From: Tolypeutes matacus
Lineage: Eukaryota > Chordata > Mammalia > Cingulata > Chlamyphoridae
NCBI GenBank assembly: GCA_026826555.1
Contig: JAKSZT010053883.1
Span: 32,778,395 to 32,842,394 of the forward strand
Direction of reading: 5' to 3'
Length of the DNA stretch: 64,000 nucleotides
Shown: positions 54,126 through 64,000 of the stretch, piece after piece
Layout of the letters: each line of letters starts with the position of its first letter
Position numbering within the stretch: position 1 is the first letter of the stretch
Notes under the pieces: generated by a model
Told to the model about the DNA's origin: nothing
Database searches by the model: none
What the model saw: the letters and a program-made list of their open reading frames with translations, nothing else
Program-made: the position numbers and the translations under genes

Positions 54126-55113
54126 ATGGTGATGATGGTTATTTCTTTTACTATAATTATGTTATTAATGGTATTGTTTAACAGGGATATACTTTTGCCT
54201 TCTCACAAATTCTGAATTTCTGTTTAATTCATTTAATAATTTTTGGCCTCAATTTTTTCACCTATAAAATGAGAAGGAAAATTCTGCATTGAATTTATCA
54301 ATCGAAGATGTATACAAGTAGGTGGGGTTATTTTGTTGTTATTGTTGCTGCTGCTACTTTTAGTATTTCTATATCAGGATTTTGTTAAGACTATGAAAAT
54401 AAGGAACTTTAAAAAAAAACTGACATTTTAAATTAGATACTTGGAAGCCAATTCTATTTATCTAGGTTCTTAAAAAATGTTTCTCCTGGTTGGAAAATGG
54501 AATATGCTTCTTCTAACATAAAGAAGAAAGAATGGATAGTATAATTAATATAATAGTCTGTATGAGAACTGAAGTTAGGCTATAACAAAGATTTAAAGAA
54601 AGTGCCCTGAGAGCATCAAGGAGAAAGGGATAAAATCTTATTGTAAGGGCCGTTACCAGCTTCACAGAAGAGCTGGCATTTAAATTGGATCCTGTGGTAT
54701 GAGTAGAATTTAGAGTCGGAGGAGGGCGTTGCAGTCTAAGGAAATAGTCTGAGCAAAGCCAGCCTGTCAACAATACTAATCTACTGGTGTGTCATGTACT
54801 AGGTAGGTGGGTACTGACATGAACTATCCACTCAGACCAAGTTATCTCTGTTCTCTAACTGCAGTGTAGAGAATGTTTCCCCACTTTACTCAAGACTAGC
54901 TTAAGTCCTTTATCCGTTGTGAATCATTCTCTAATAATTCCAGCATTTCTGCCCTTCTCTGAAATCCTCTGGCATGTACAATTATACTTCTCATTTTGGA
55001 ATTAATTCTGTGTTGTAGGCGTCTTTAAGGGACAGCAGGGAATATGGCTTTTAATTTATTGCTACCCCTCTCTGAACCAACACTTGTTGCATAAAATTGA
55101 ATTCTATTTTCAG

Positions 55114-55218
55114 GAATTGACAATGGAACTGGAGGATAAACAGGATGTATTTCAGTCTCTACAAGATACAGCCGATTTGCTGTCACTTGAGAACCACCCA
55201 GCCAAGCAGACTGTCGAG
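55114..55218 (+). CDS. MACF1: MACF1 exon: plakin domain, helix before the SH3-bearing repeat
   Basis: Encodes residues 880-914 (ELTMELEDKQDVFQSL, LLSLENHPAKQTVE). It is 35 codons in phase 0 at both ends. The acceptor is ATTCTATTTTCAG and the donor GAG|GTATGT. Confidence 0.95.
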
Positions 55219-55887
55219 GTATGTGACTTGAGAATGTGTGATGGCTAAGTGCTTGTTAGAAAAGTATTTAAATTGGAGGCATTGCTCCTCTGAAAGAACT
55301 GGAGGATGTGTCAGGGATCATTTGTCTTGGGTCTTACCTCTTTTCATTCCAAACTGTTCTGTTAGTCCCCAAAAAACTAGAAACAGGTTTTTTTGTTTTG
55401 TTATGTTTTAAAAAAAAAAAAAGTTTTCATAGTCTTAGTAGAATACTAAGAGAAACAGTAGGAAGAGGGATGACTCCTGACTTTATGGGCAAAGTGACTT
55501 GGACCATTTTCTTTCAAATAACTATCTAGGCACATCCCACCTGTTATTTGTTTATTGCCTTTGCCCAGAGAAGAGAGATGATTGAGAAAGCTAGGAGGGA
55601 TTTATACATGCCTGGGTTCTGTTGGCCAGCTCATTAAGTTGGAAGAGGCCTTCTATATATAACCCCTTCTAACAAAACCATGTTGAGTAAAAGGCAAGTT
55701 TGTGTTTTTTGTTTGTTTGTTTGTTTTTTTCCATGGAATGCATAAGCATATACCAGTCAGGTATCTCCATGTCTCTTTGTTGGCCTCTTTATCATTGTCA
55801 GAGTAGTACTTAGAGGAGAGCATTGCATATATGAATTGGATTTGTTAAATTTATACCCTTCTGTCTATGTGTGCTGGATTGTTGCAG
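55219..55887 (+). other. MACF1: MACF1 intron, unique
   Basis: Poly(A) and poly(T) runs occur near 55411 and 55700-55730; no repeat family is assigned. Confidence 0.55.
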
Positions 55888-55983
55888 GCTTACAGTGCTG
55901 CTGTCCAGTCCCAATTGCAGTGGATGAAGCAGCTATGCTTGTGTGTTGAACAGCACGTGAAAGAGAACACTGCTTACTTTCAG
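55888..55983 (+). CDS. MACF1: MACF1 exon: plakin domain
   Basis: Encodes residues 915-946 (AYSAAVQSQLQWMKQL, CVEQHVKENTAYFQ), a long helix with two adjacent Cys residues conserved in plakins. It is 32 codons in phase 0 at both ends. The acceptor is GGATTGTTGCAG and the donor CAG|GTATGG. Confidence 0.95.
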
Positions 55984-57109
55984 GTATGGTAGGCATATTT
56001 GTGTATGAGCATGTCTTTGTGTGTCTGTGTATGTGTGAGTGTATGTGTACATCAGAGAGGATGAGGAGTATAACCTTTTTCATTCAGGCCAGAGATTGTG
56101 TGTATATGTTCACGCATAGGTAAGGTTAAAAACACATCTGTACCAGTTAGCTTTTATTGTATAAAACACCGCCCCAAAATGTAATTGCTTAAAACAATAG
56201 CCATTTAGTTAGTTCATGATTCTATGGGATGGCAGCTTGGATTGGGTTCATCTCAGGGGTTCTTTTCATCTTGCCTGGGCTTATTACTTGCAGGTAGCTG
56301 TCAGGTAGGCTAGGGCCTGGTTGGTCCTGAATGACCTCAGTCATGTCAACAGTTGGCAGGGGTGATGGTGGTGAAAGGCCATGTGTCTCTAACATCAAGC
56401 AGGCTAGCCTAGGCTTCTTCACAAAGTGGCTGTGCTCCACAAACAGCAAGAGAGAGTAAGTCCCGGTGCACAAGCACTTTTTTCTGCTTCTGTCAGTTTT
56501 ATAAATGTACCATTGGTCAAAGCAAATCACATGGCCAGATTCAAGGGGAGGAGAAATAGACTCCACTTCTTGATGGGAGTCACTGTGAAATATCACAAAC
56601 ATCTCTTTTCAATCAACCACAACATGGAAGAATATACTGCTCATTTTCAGATGAGGGTAAAAGGAGTAAATAAGCTGCTATCTCTGTTTGTTTTTGTCCT
56701 AAGTTAAATAATCTTTCTGATCATTTTGTAGTCATATCAGTGAAATTGAAACAAGTTTTTAAATCCCTCAACCTCTAAGCTTTTCATGAAATATACCTCA
56801 CAGCCAAGTGCTGTTACTAGTCAAAAGTTGAGAGGAAAGAGCAATAATTTCTGAGGGTAGGAAGCAGGTAAACGTTTCTATAGGATTTAGTAGGCATTGT
56901 GAGCATTATCACTAATATTTTAATGACATGGCATTTTAAGCCCTCCAATTTATAATTCTGTTTGCTTTGTAATCAATAACTAATATCTGTCTATAGTGGA
57001 ATATAATCAGCTATGCTCAGTTCTGTACAGTAAGATTGCTCCTTCTTAGTTAACCTCTCAGTGTTCCGATGTATTGAGCACAAGGCATCCCTTCTTTCTA
57101 TCACCACAG
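55984..57109 (+). other. MACF1: MACF1 intron with an old unassigned interspersed repeat
   Basis: The segment 56140-56605 (TAATTGCTTAAAACAATAGC, TGATTCTATGGGATGGCAGC) resembles a common mammalian repeat, an LTR or DNA-transposon relic on the minus strand, which I cannot name with confidence. A TG-rich stretch lies at 55990-56055. Confidence 0.5.
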
Positions 57110-57235
57110 TTCTTCAGTGATGCACGAGACTTAGAGGCATTCTTGAGGAACCTCCAAGACTCTATCAAACGAAAGTATTCCTGTGACCACAACACCAGCT
57201 TATCCCGTCTTGAGGACCTGCTTCAGGACTCCATG
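57110..57235 (+). CDS. MACF1: MACF1 exon: plakin domain, helix leading into SH3
   Basis: Encodes residues 947-988 (FFSDARDLEAFLRNL, YSCDHNTSLSRLEDLL). It is 42 codons in phase 0 at both ends. The acceptor is TATCACCACAG and the donor ATG|GTGGGT. Confidence 0.95.
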
Positions 57236-57433
57236 GTGGGTGTTGCATCGGTGGGGAGTTTACTTCTGAGAAACAGAGTAAACCATATCAAATGCTGCTG
57301 CTTATATCCTTGAAAGCTCCAGAGCAATGGGTCAGTGTTACAGAGTTCAGCTCACATTCAAATAGAGTTTAATTCTTTCATATTTTCTTTTCTTTTCTCA
57401 AAGAAGTTGCTAATAAAGTTTCTTTGAGGGGGG

Positions 57434-57530
57434 GGGGACGGATGTGGCTCAAATGGTTGGGCGTCCGTCTCGCATATGGAGGGACCTGGGTTCAATCCCT
57501 GGGACCTCCCGATAAAAAAAAAAAAAAAAA
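57434..57530 (+). repeat. Short tRNA-head DAS-type SINE
   Basis: A G run is followed by GACGGATGTGGCTCAAATGG, CGCATATGGAGGGACCTGGG and TTCAATCCCTGGGACCTCCC, then poly(A). TSD: GTTTCTTTGAGG against ATTTCTTTAGG, imperfect. Confidence 0.9.
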
Positions 57531-57709
57531 ATTTCTTTAGGTATGTTATTGAAGTACAGTCTCCCCCTCTGAGCCACTTAGTGCTTATCATATTGGAGCC
57601 AAAGATGAAGTGTAGAATATTAAAAATGGGTTGGAAAGAATTAGCTGACATCCAGTTATTTTTTTGTTTGCTGTTGTGCAAGAGAATTTTTTTAAAAATA
57701 ATGAAATAT

Positions 57710-57806
57710 GGGAAACGGATGTGGCTCAAAAGGTTTGGCATCCGTCTACCATATGGAGAGACCGGGGCTCGATCCCCGGTACCTCCCGGTAAAAAAAAAA
57801 AAAAAA
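57710..57806 (+). repeat. Short tRNA-head DAS-type SINE
   Basis: GGGAAACGGATGTGGCTCAA, ACCATATGGAGAGACCGGGG and TCGATCCCCGGTACCTCCCG are followed by poly(A). The TSD AATAATGAAATA lies on both sides. It is almost identical to the copy at 25917-26015, implying a recently active subfamily. Confidence 0.95.
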
Positions 57807-57893
57807 TAATAATAATGAAATAGACTTGAGCACAATTTTTCTTTCTTGGTAATTTTCATTTGATAATGATGAAGTATTAGAAAATTGATTTTG

Positions 57894-58083
57894 GGAAGCG
57901 GCTGTGGCTCAATCAGTAGGGCTCCCGTTTACCATATGGGAGGCCCCGGGTTCGGTTCCCGGGGCCTCCTGGTGAGGGCAGGCCCGCCCGCACGGCGTGG
58001 TTAGCTGACCCAGCGAGCACAAGCAGCAAGGGGGGGATAAATGAATAAATAAATAAAATCTTTAAAAAAAAAAAAAAAAAAAA
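57894..58083 (+). repeat. DAS-type SINE, 190-bp class
   Basis: A full, little-diverged copy (GGGAAGCGGCTGTGGCTCAA to AAAATCTTTAAAA). The TSD AGAAAATTGATTTT lies on both sides. Confidence 0.97.
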
Positions 58084-60157
58084 GAAAATTGATTTTAACC
58101 AAAGACATTAAAATCTTATTTAGATGCAATTTAGTATTTGTCCATTTTATTTATGTATTATTTATGTAACATAATAACTTTTTAAAAACAGTTTTGTACC
58201 CAATATTGTTTTGTATCACTGTGGAAGCTGTAAAGACCTAAACCGGGTTCACATTTAATCCAAAGCAATTTTATATTCATTTGCTCCATTGATTTATTCC
58301 TCAGGAGTGCTGGGAATAAAATCAGCAGCAGGACTATTTACATTTATTGAATATACATTACACAGAGTTGGCAAGACAGTGTGCAAGCGACATCTCAAGT
58401 TAAAGTAGAAAATCTGTGTATGCAGTAGGGAGGTTACTTTTCCTGTGTGAGAAGCAAGGGATACCTCCAGAACATTTCAATAGGAAATTCTGAATAAAGA
58501 ACCAGAATAACCTAAAACAGTGTCAGTTTTTGGTGGGCATGATTTGGTATTTGTGTACATTATATATATGTATGTATTTTACACATTCATGTATTGTAAA
58601 CCTATGAGTGGATTTACATTCAGTGTTTCGCCTGGGGCAAATAGTCTGTTAATTTAATTAATTTGGAATGAAGGATAAAAACCTGACTTTTCAGATGATG
58701 TCTCTAGAATGTCTCTCTTGGAGGTACTACAAGTGTGAAGGAGGGAGATAATTATCTTGGCTATCATCTCCTCCCTCCCACAGGGTACCTTCCTGTCATA
58801 GGGTAACTCTTCTGCTATTGTTGTCATATCTTCTCTTCTCGAGGGTCGCTGCTCTGTTCCCTCCTCTCCAGGTCAGGGGCATCAGGTTGGCGGCGTCATC
58901 GGGGCATGGAGTCACCCGGGTCTACTCCTCAGCTTGTCCTCCGCTTTCAGCTTGTCCGTCAGGTTCGGGAGCATCTGTCCTGGCTTCTGGTTCTTTTCAG
59001 ATCTTTTACCATGCTGAACACTTGGTCTCTGGAGCTTGAGATGTTTAGCTGTGGGTTAGATAGATATTGACGTCTTTATTGCAAGAAACTGAAATGGGTA
59101 GACCAGCTTTCAAATATGGAACAGTGTGGCTGTCTCCCTGGTATATTCCATTCCTCTTTCTTAATAAGTTAAAGTTGTATTTCTTCCAATCATGCTCCCG
59201 GGGACAGGCACAGGTAGTTTCTTTAAGCATTTCTATTTTCTTTACTTGCATATTCTTAATTCTTTAATGGCATTTCTTAACATTATTAACTCTTGACTCT
59301 TGTCACATCTACTTCCATCCTAAGAGAGCCCTCTTCTGGGGACTTTTATACCTTAAAATGGGCTTGAAACATCCTGGTTAATAGATTATTCTTTAATCAC
59401 CAATGGGATTGATAGTAGATTGCTACCAATTTTGTAGATAATAAATTCATTTAAGATAATTGGGTTTGCAGAGACTTGAAAGTTTCAATTTGCATATTTC
59501 TTCCAAACCAATCAAATTTATATGAATATAGCAAGTTATAAGATACTAAAATGTAAGTTACATTAACTAAGTTGTTTGTCATGATGCCTTCACCAACAGC
59601 ACTGGTTTATAGACTGTTGATTGAAGAGCTGAAATCTTCCTCTAGAAAGCTTAACTCAATTTAGTAAAGTGAATTACTTGGAGTAGAACTTGGGGGATAT
59701 AATTATTTTTTTTAAAAATTTTAAAGAATATAACTCTAGCTTCTCCTAAACAGAAAGGCAAGAACTGGCTTCCACCAGTGAGAAATTGAACAACAACAAT
59801 AATTATTATTGTTACTATTTTTAACTTCCATGTTCTCTGAACCTTATTTGGGGAAATCCTTTGTTACCCGTATAGCTGTATTTGTTTTTGTTGTTTTTGT
59901 TTTCCATGTGGCTTTTTTGATTCATTGAAAAGGGCACAGGGAGAAAGCTGCATAATTTGAGTATAAAAGCACTTGGTGGAAGACAGAAACATTCTCTCCT
60001 TTTTCATTTATACATGTGTTTCTAAGATGGCTCCACTAAGGATCCCTATTTAACTTTGAAATGACATTCTCTGAGAGAGTAGAGTACTGTTTTCTTTGTT
60101 GAATTAGACAACCTGAGTAGCAAATTTAATGTCTTTGTTTTTTCTCTCATTTTGTAG

Positions 60158-60310
60158 GATGAAAAGGAGCAGCTTATACAGTCTAAGAGTTCTGTTGCCA
60201 GTCTTGTTGGGAGATCAAAAGCCATTGTGCAGCTAAAGCCTCGCAGTCCAGACCATGTGCTAAAGAGCACTATTTCAGTTAAGGCCATTTGTGACTATCG
60301 GCAAATTGAG
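60158..60310 (+). CDS. MACF1: MACF1 exon: plakin domain and start of the SH3 domain
   Basis: Encodes residues 989-1039 ([42 protein letters not shown]). The [11 protein letters not shown] stretch is the first strand and RT-loop entry of the SH3 domain embedded in the plakin repeats, so the domain is completed by the next exon outside the window. It is 51 codons in phase 0 at both ends. The acceptor is TCTCATTTTGTAG and the donor GAG|GTGAGA. Confidence 0.95.
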
Positions 60311-61149
60311 GTGAGAAAGTCAAAAGGGTACCTCTGGGTTCCAGAGGGAAGGAGGGGAGAAGGGAAGCCTTCAGTTAAGGTTTCGGGAGTTTTTCCTATT
60401 AGAATTTAAACCGGTTCAAATCTTTCCATCATTAAAAAACAACAACAAAAACAAACAAACTCTACAGTCTTGATTTTTTCCCTGATGCAATGATTGGCAT
60501 CATCATCCACTCAGTTGCCCAAGTGCTGATGGAAATGGCACTTTGTAGTTCCTGGGAAATATCCTTGACTACCCCTTCTTATTCCCCACAGCTAGTAGTT
60601 CAGGCAAGTCAATATTATCTTACAAATTTACCTTAAATGTACTTTTTTCCATCCCTGCTTTTACTACCCTAGTTTAGGCTATAAGTTTCTTTCACTTAGA
60701 TCAGTGCATCTCCCTCCTTATTCAGTGCATTTTTTATCCTGCTACCAGTGTGATCTTTAAAACAAACAAAAAAGGTCACTTCCCAAATCCTACAACAATT
60801 CCCTGTTGCTCTTGGGAGAAAGTCTAAATCACAAGATAAAGAGTAATCTGTCTTTATCTCCCTTGCCAAGACTGGATTGTGTTCCTTCCATACATTCCCA
60901 TAAATTGCCCTATTATAGCATTTATTGCACAGTGTTGTAAGTATATACTCCACCAGAATATGTGGAATATAGACTATGCTTGCTTACCATTGCACCCTTT
61001 TTATTCCTAGTGGCCTGGTATACTTTTAGGCACCTAGTAAGCACTCAATAAATATTTTTTATACAAAGAATGAATGAATAAAATAAAGAATGAGTCCAGC
61101 TTCTCTGTGTATCAGTATTTCTGGCTATAAAATAGGGTTAATAATATCA
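60311..61149 (+). other. MACF1: MACF1 intron, unique
   Basis: No exon found before the L1. There is a small AAC/AAAC-rich tract at 60439-60459 and a MIR-like or L2-like remnant near 60990-61080. Confidence 0.55.
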
Positions 61150-64000
61150 ATTGTCGGGGATTTCCGGAAAGATGGTGGACACTTAAGACACGGGAATCTC
61201 TTCTCCAGAAAAATAGCTAGAGGACAGGCTAAAACAGCCCTGAAAAAGATCTTCTAGGGTTTAGGACAGCAGGTGAAGGCTGCACACCACCCAGAGGAGA
61301 GAGGGACAAAAGAAGGAAATTGCAACAACAGAACCCTGAGTTGGAACCAGCAGTGCCTGCTGCTGCCGGCACCCACCCCCACACTCTTCAGAATTCTCGG
61401 GCCTCTGGGCCTGCGACCACAGACAAAATGGGCTCCAGGGATCTACCACTCCTGGAAAGGGGAGAGAGAGGGACACAGCCTTAGGCTGACTCAGGTTCTG
61501 ACCTGCAGATTTGGGCTATGGAGACCCACGGACCCTTCCACATGGCAGTTTGCACTGGGAGCCTAGGAATGACTGGAGAAATCCGACCCTCGCAACCTCC
61601 CTCTCTTCTAGCCTGGACTAATTGTTGAGGACTCCATGGGAGAGGGGAGAGAGAGCCTGGGCCTGACCCTACTTTTGACTCCCAGGTTTGGTCTGCCCTG
61701 TCCCGAGAGCCCTTCCAGGGTGGGTGGGGCTGTGCCATTGTTTGCCTTGGAGCCTGCAAGGGGCTAAAGATATACAAACCTCCAATCTCCTCCTCTACTA
61801 ACAGGGACTGATTGTTGAGGATTCAGAAGGGAGTGGAAATATTTCCTAGCTGGGAAAAGGGAGGGGGCTACCAGAGAAGACTGGAGAACTGTATCAGAAA
61901 GTTTGAATTACAAGGCTCTTAGCCCCCAGACAGGAAGCTCTATCACATTGATCTGGTCTGTGTCACAAAAATAGGCTCTGACCAGGCATTGAATTGAGAC
62001 CTTCCAATGAGCGCCATCTCCTGGCAGACCAAGGAAATGCACATAAGAAAATTAATAAGTAGGAGAGGCTTTTCCTGGCCTCTATAGCCTCCCTGCCCAA
62101 GGCCCTAGAAAACGACTCTACAACCAATTACTGGGTCCAGTGCCCAGTTTTGAGCAACCAGCAGAACAATACTGACAATCCAGGTTGAGCCAAAAATCAA
62201 AGAGCTGTGGTAATTCACAGCCTCCTGCCACTAAAACCCTATTAAAGAGAAAGAGATAGAGCATCTAAGTAAAATACAACCTAACTAGATGCCAAAGCAC
62301 CTGCAAAAAATTACGAGCCATACTAAGAAAATAGAAGACATGGCCCAAGAAAAGGAATACAGCAAAATCCCAGAAGAGATGCAGAATTTGAGAGAACTAA
62401 TCAGTGAGATGAGCACAAATTTCCAAAATCAAATTAATGAGATGAAAGATAATATAGTTAAAGAGATAAATGACATCAAGAAGACATTGAGCGAACGCAA
62501 AGAAGAATTTGAAATCCTGAACAGAAAAGTAATGGAGTTTATGGGAGTGAAAGACACAATAGGTGAAGTCAAAACCACATTTGAGGGGAAGCGGCTGTAG
62601 CTCAATCAGTAGGGCTCCTGTTTATCATATGGGAGGCCCCGGGTTCGGTTCTCGGGGCCTCCTGGTGAAGGCAAGCCCGCCCGCACGGCGTGGTTAGCTG
62701 ACCCAGCGAGCACAAGCAGCAAGGGGGGGATAAATGAATAAATAAACAAAATCTTAAAAAAAAAAAAAAAACACACATTTGAGGCATACAACAGTAGACT
62801 CAAAATGATAGAAGAAAGAATAAGTGATACCGAAGACAAGGCAGCTAAAATTGATGAGAGAAAAGAACAGAGAGAGAAAAGAATGGAAAAAATTGAGCAG
62901 GGGCTCAGAGAGTTGAATGACAACACAAAATGCAACAACATACATGTCATGGGAGTTCCAGAAGGGGAAGAGAAAGGAAAAAGAGCAGAAAGAGTATTTG
63001 AGGAAATAATAGCTGAAAATTTCCCAACTCTTATGAAAGAAATGAACTTACATGTCCAAGAAGCACACCGTACCCCAATGAGAATAAATCCAAATAGACC
63101 TACACCAAGACACATACTATTCAGAATGTCAATTGTAAAAGATAAAGAGAAAATTCTCAGAGCAGCAAGAGAGAAGCAAACAATCATGTACAAAGGACGT
63201 CCAGTAAGACTTTATGCAGATTTCTCTTCAGAAACCATGGAGGCAAGAAGACAGTGGTATGATACAGTTAGGAAACTGAAAGAGAGAAACTGCCAGCCGA
63301 GAATTCTTTATCCAGCAAAACTGTCCTTCAAATATGAAGGGGAATATAAAGTATTCACAAACAAACAGAAACTAACAGAGTTTGCAAAAAAGAATCCACC
63401 TTTGCAGGAAATATTACAGGAAGCCTTAGAACCTGAAAGGAAAAGACAGGAGAGAGAGGCTTGGAGGAGAGTATAGAAGAAAGAAAAGCAAAAGAGTAAA
63501 AAGAAAGACAAAACAAGATGACATATGAAAACCAAGGAATAAAATGGAGGAAATAAATAGTGCATTTTCAGTAATATCATTAAATATGAATGGATTAAAT
63601 TCCCCAATCAAAAGATACAGGCTGACAGAATGGATTAAAAAAAACATGAGCCATTCATATGCTCCTTACAAGAAACTCACCTCAGACCCTGGGATACAAA
63701 CCGGCTGAAAGTAAAAGGTTGGAAAAAGATACTCCACGCGAATAGTAACCAGAAAAGAGCAGGGGTAGCTATACTAATATCAGACAAAACAGACATCAAA
63801 TGCAAAAAAATGATAAGAGATGCGGAAGGCCATTATATATTAATAAAAGGGACGATCCTCCAGGAAGATATAACAGTCATAAATATCTACGCACCTAACC
63901 AGGGTGCCCCAAAATATATGAGACAAACTCTGGCAAAACTGAAGGGAGAAATTGACATTTCTACAATAATCGTCGGGGACTTCAACACCCCTCTCACATC
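61150..64000 (+). mobile_element. Young L1, plus strand: 5' UTR, ORF1 and start of ORF2; cut by the window edge
   Basis: The 5' region starts near 61150 (GGGGATTTCCGGAAAGATGG). ORF1 runs 62289-63476 and is split only by the SINE at 62586-62771. Its parts show a coiled-coil N half and the RRM and C-terminal domain text (NNIHVMGVPEGEEK, RPTPRHILFRMS, KGRPVRLYADFS, QPRILYPAKLSFKYEG). ORF2 begins near 63586 with NGLNSPIKRYR and runs to the window end (YAPNQGAPKYMRQTLAKL, IIVGDFNTPLT), with at least one frameshift at an A run near 63640. It is in the sense orientation of MACF1. Confidence 0.9.
62586..62771 (+). repeat. DAS-type SINE inside L1 ORF1
   Basis: A full 190-bp-class copy with TSD ACATTTGAGG (62576-62585 and after the poly(A)). 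It introduces a frame break in the ORF1 coiled-coil region, so this L1 lost ORF1 function at or before this insertion. Confidence 0.95.

Larger units (their letters stand above)
53512..55113 (+). other. MACF1: MACF1 intron with a SINE and a MIR
   Basis: It contains the short reverse SINE at 53818-53925, directly inserted into a MIR that resumes to about 54125. The rest is unique or too old to assign. Confidence 0.65.
57236..60157 (+). other. MACF1: MACF1 intron with a SINE cluster
   Basis: Three plus-strand DAS-type SINEs of two classes lie within 660 bp (57430-58083). A CpG-containing GC-rich patch at 58830-59035 is unexplained. The remainder is AT-rich. Confidence 0.75.

Noticed and set aside
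61273..61777. Open frames of 97-98 codons on both strands
   Set aside because: They lie in the GC-rich L1 5' region; no domain.

Overview
The window is vertebrate nuclear DNA, almost certainly from a xenarthran and most likely an armadillo (Dasypus or a close relative). The organism call rests on about thirty copies of a tRNA-derived SINE with the xenarthran DAS signature: a tRNA-like head containing CCATATGGGAGGCCCCGGG or a close variant, then an A-rich tail. These sit among mammalian L1s, MIRs and MaLR-type LTRs. There is no operon structure, no bacterial gene and no CRISPR array.

The host gene is MACF1 (microtubule-actin crosslinking factor 1, a spectraplakin) on the + strand. An alternative first exon at 9171-10181 encodes a 337-residue N terminus that begins with a myristoylation/palmitoylation signal (MGNSLGC). 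After a 34-kb intron, sixteen coding exons between 44372 and 60310 encode the second calponin-homology domain, the start of the plakin (spectrin-repeat) domain and the first strand of its SH3 domain. All junctions are GT-AG and in phase, giving 1039 codons with no stop. This product lacks CH1, so it carries half an actin-binding domain and a lipid anchor, like the short-N-terminus isoform of the paralogue dystonin.

Layout: 1-3172, LTR and L1 3' ends with SINEs. 3173-9170, intergenic or intronic DNA and the promoter side of the alternative exon. 9171-10181, first exon. 10182-44371, a large intron filled with nested retroelements: two oppositely oriented L1s meeting tail to tail (22259-35085), an intact SNRPD2 retrocopy inside one of them, a complete two-LTR MaLR inside the other, and a U2 snRNA fragment at 37083-37116. 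44372-60310, the compact exon cluster. 60311-64000, an intron that ends inside the 5' half of a young L1.

The most unusual items are: (1) a composite retroposon of about 0.91-0.96 kb present three times with the same 5' end, target-site duplications (TSDs), a SINE embedded at the same internal position and an L1-like tail; (2) three short local patch duplications that look like templated insertions, two later interrupted by mobile elements; (3) a SINE that pushed a MACF1 branch point about 209 nt away from its acceptor; (4) a PP1-docking-like RVRF motif next to the myristoylation site of the alternative MACF1 N terminus.
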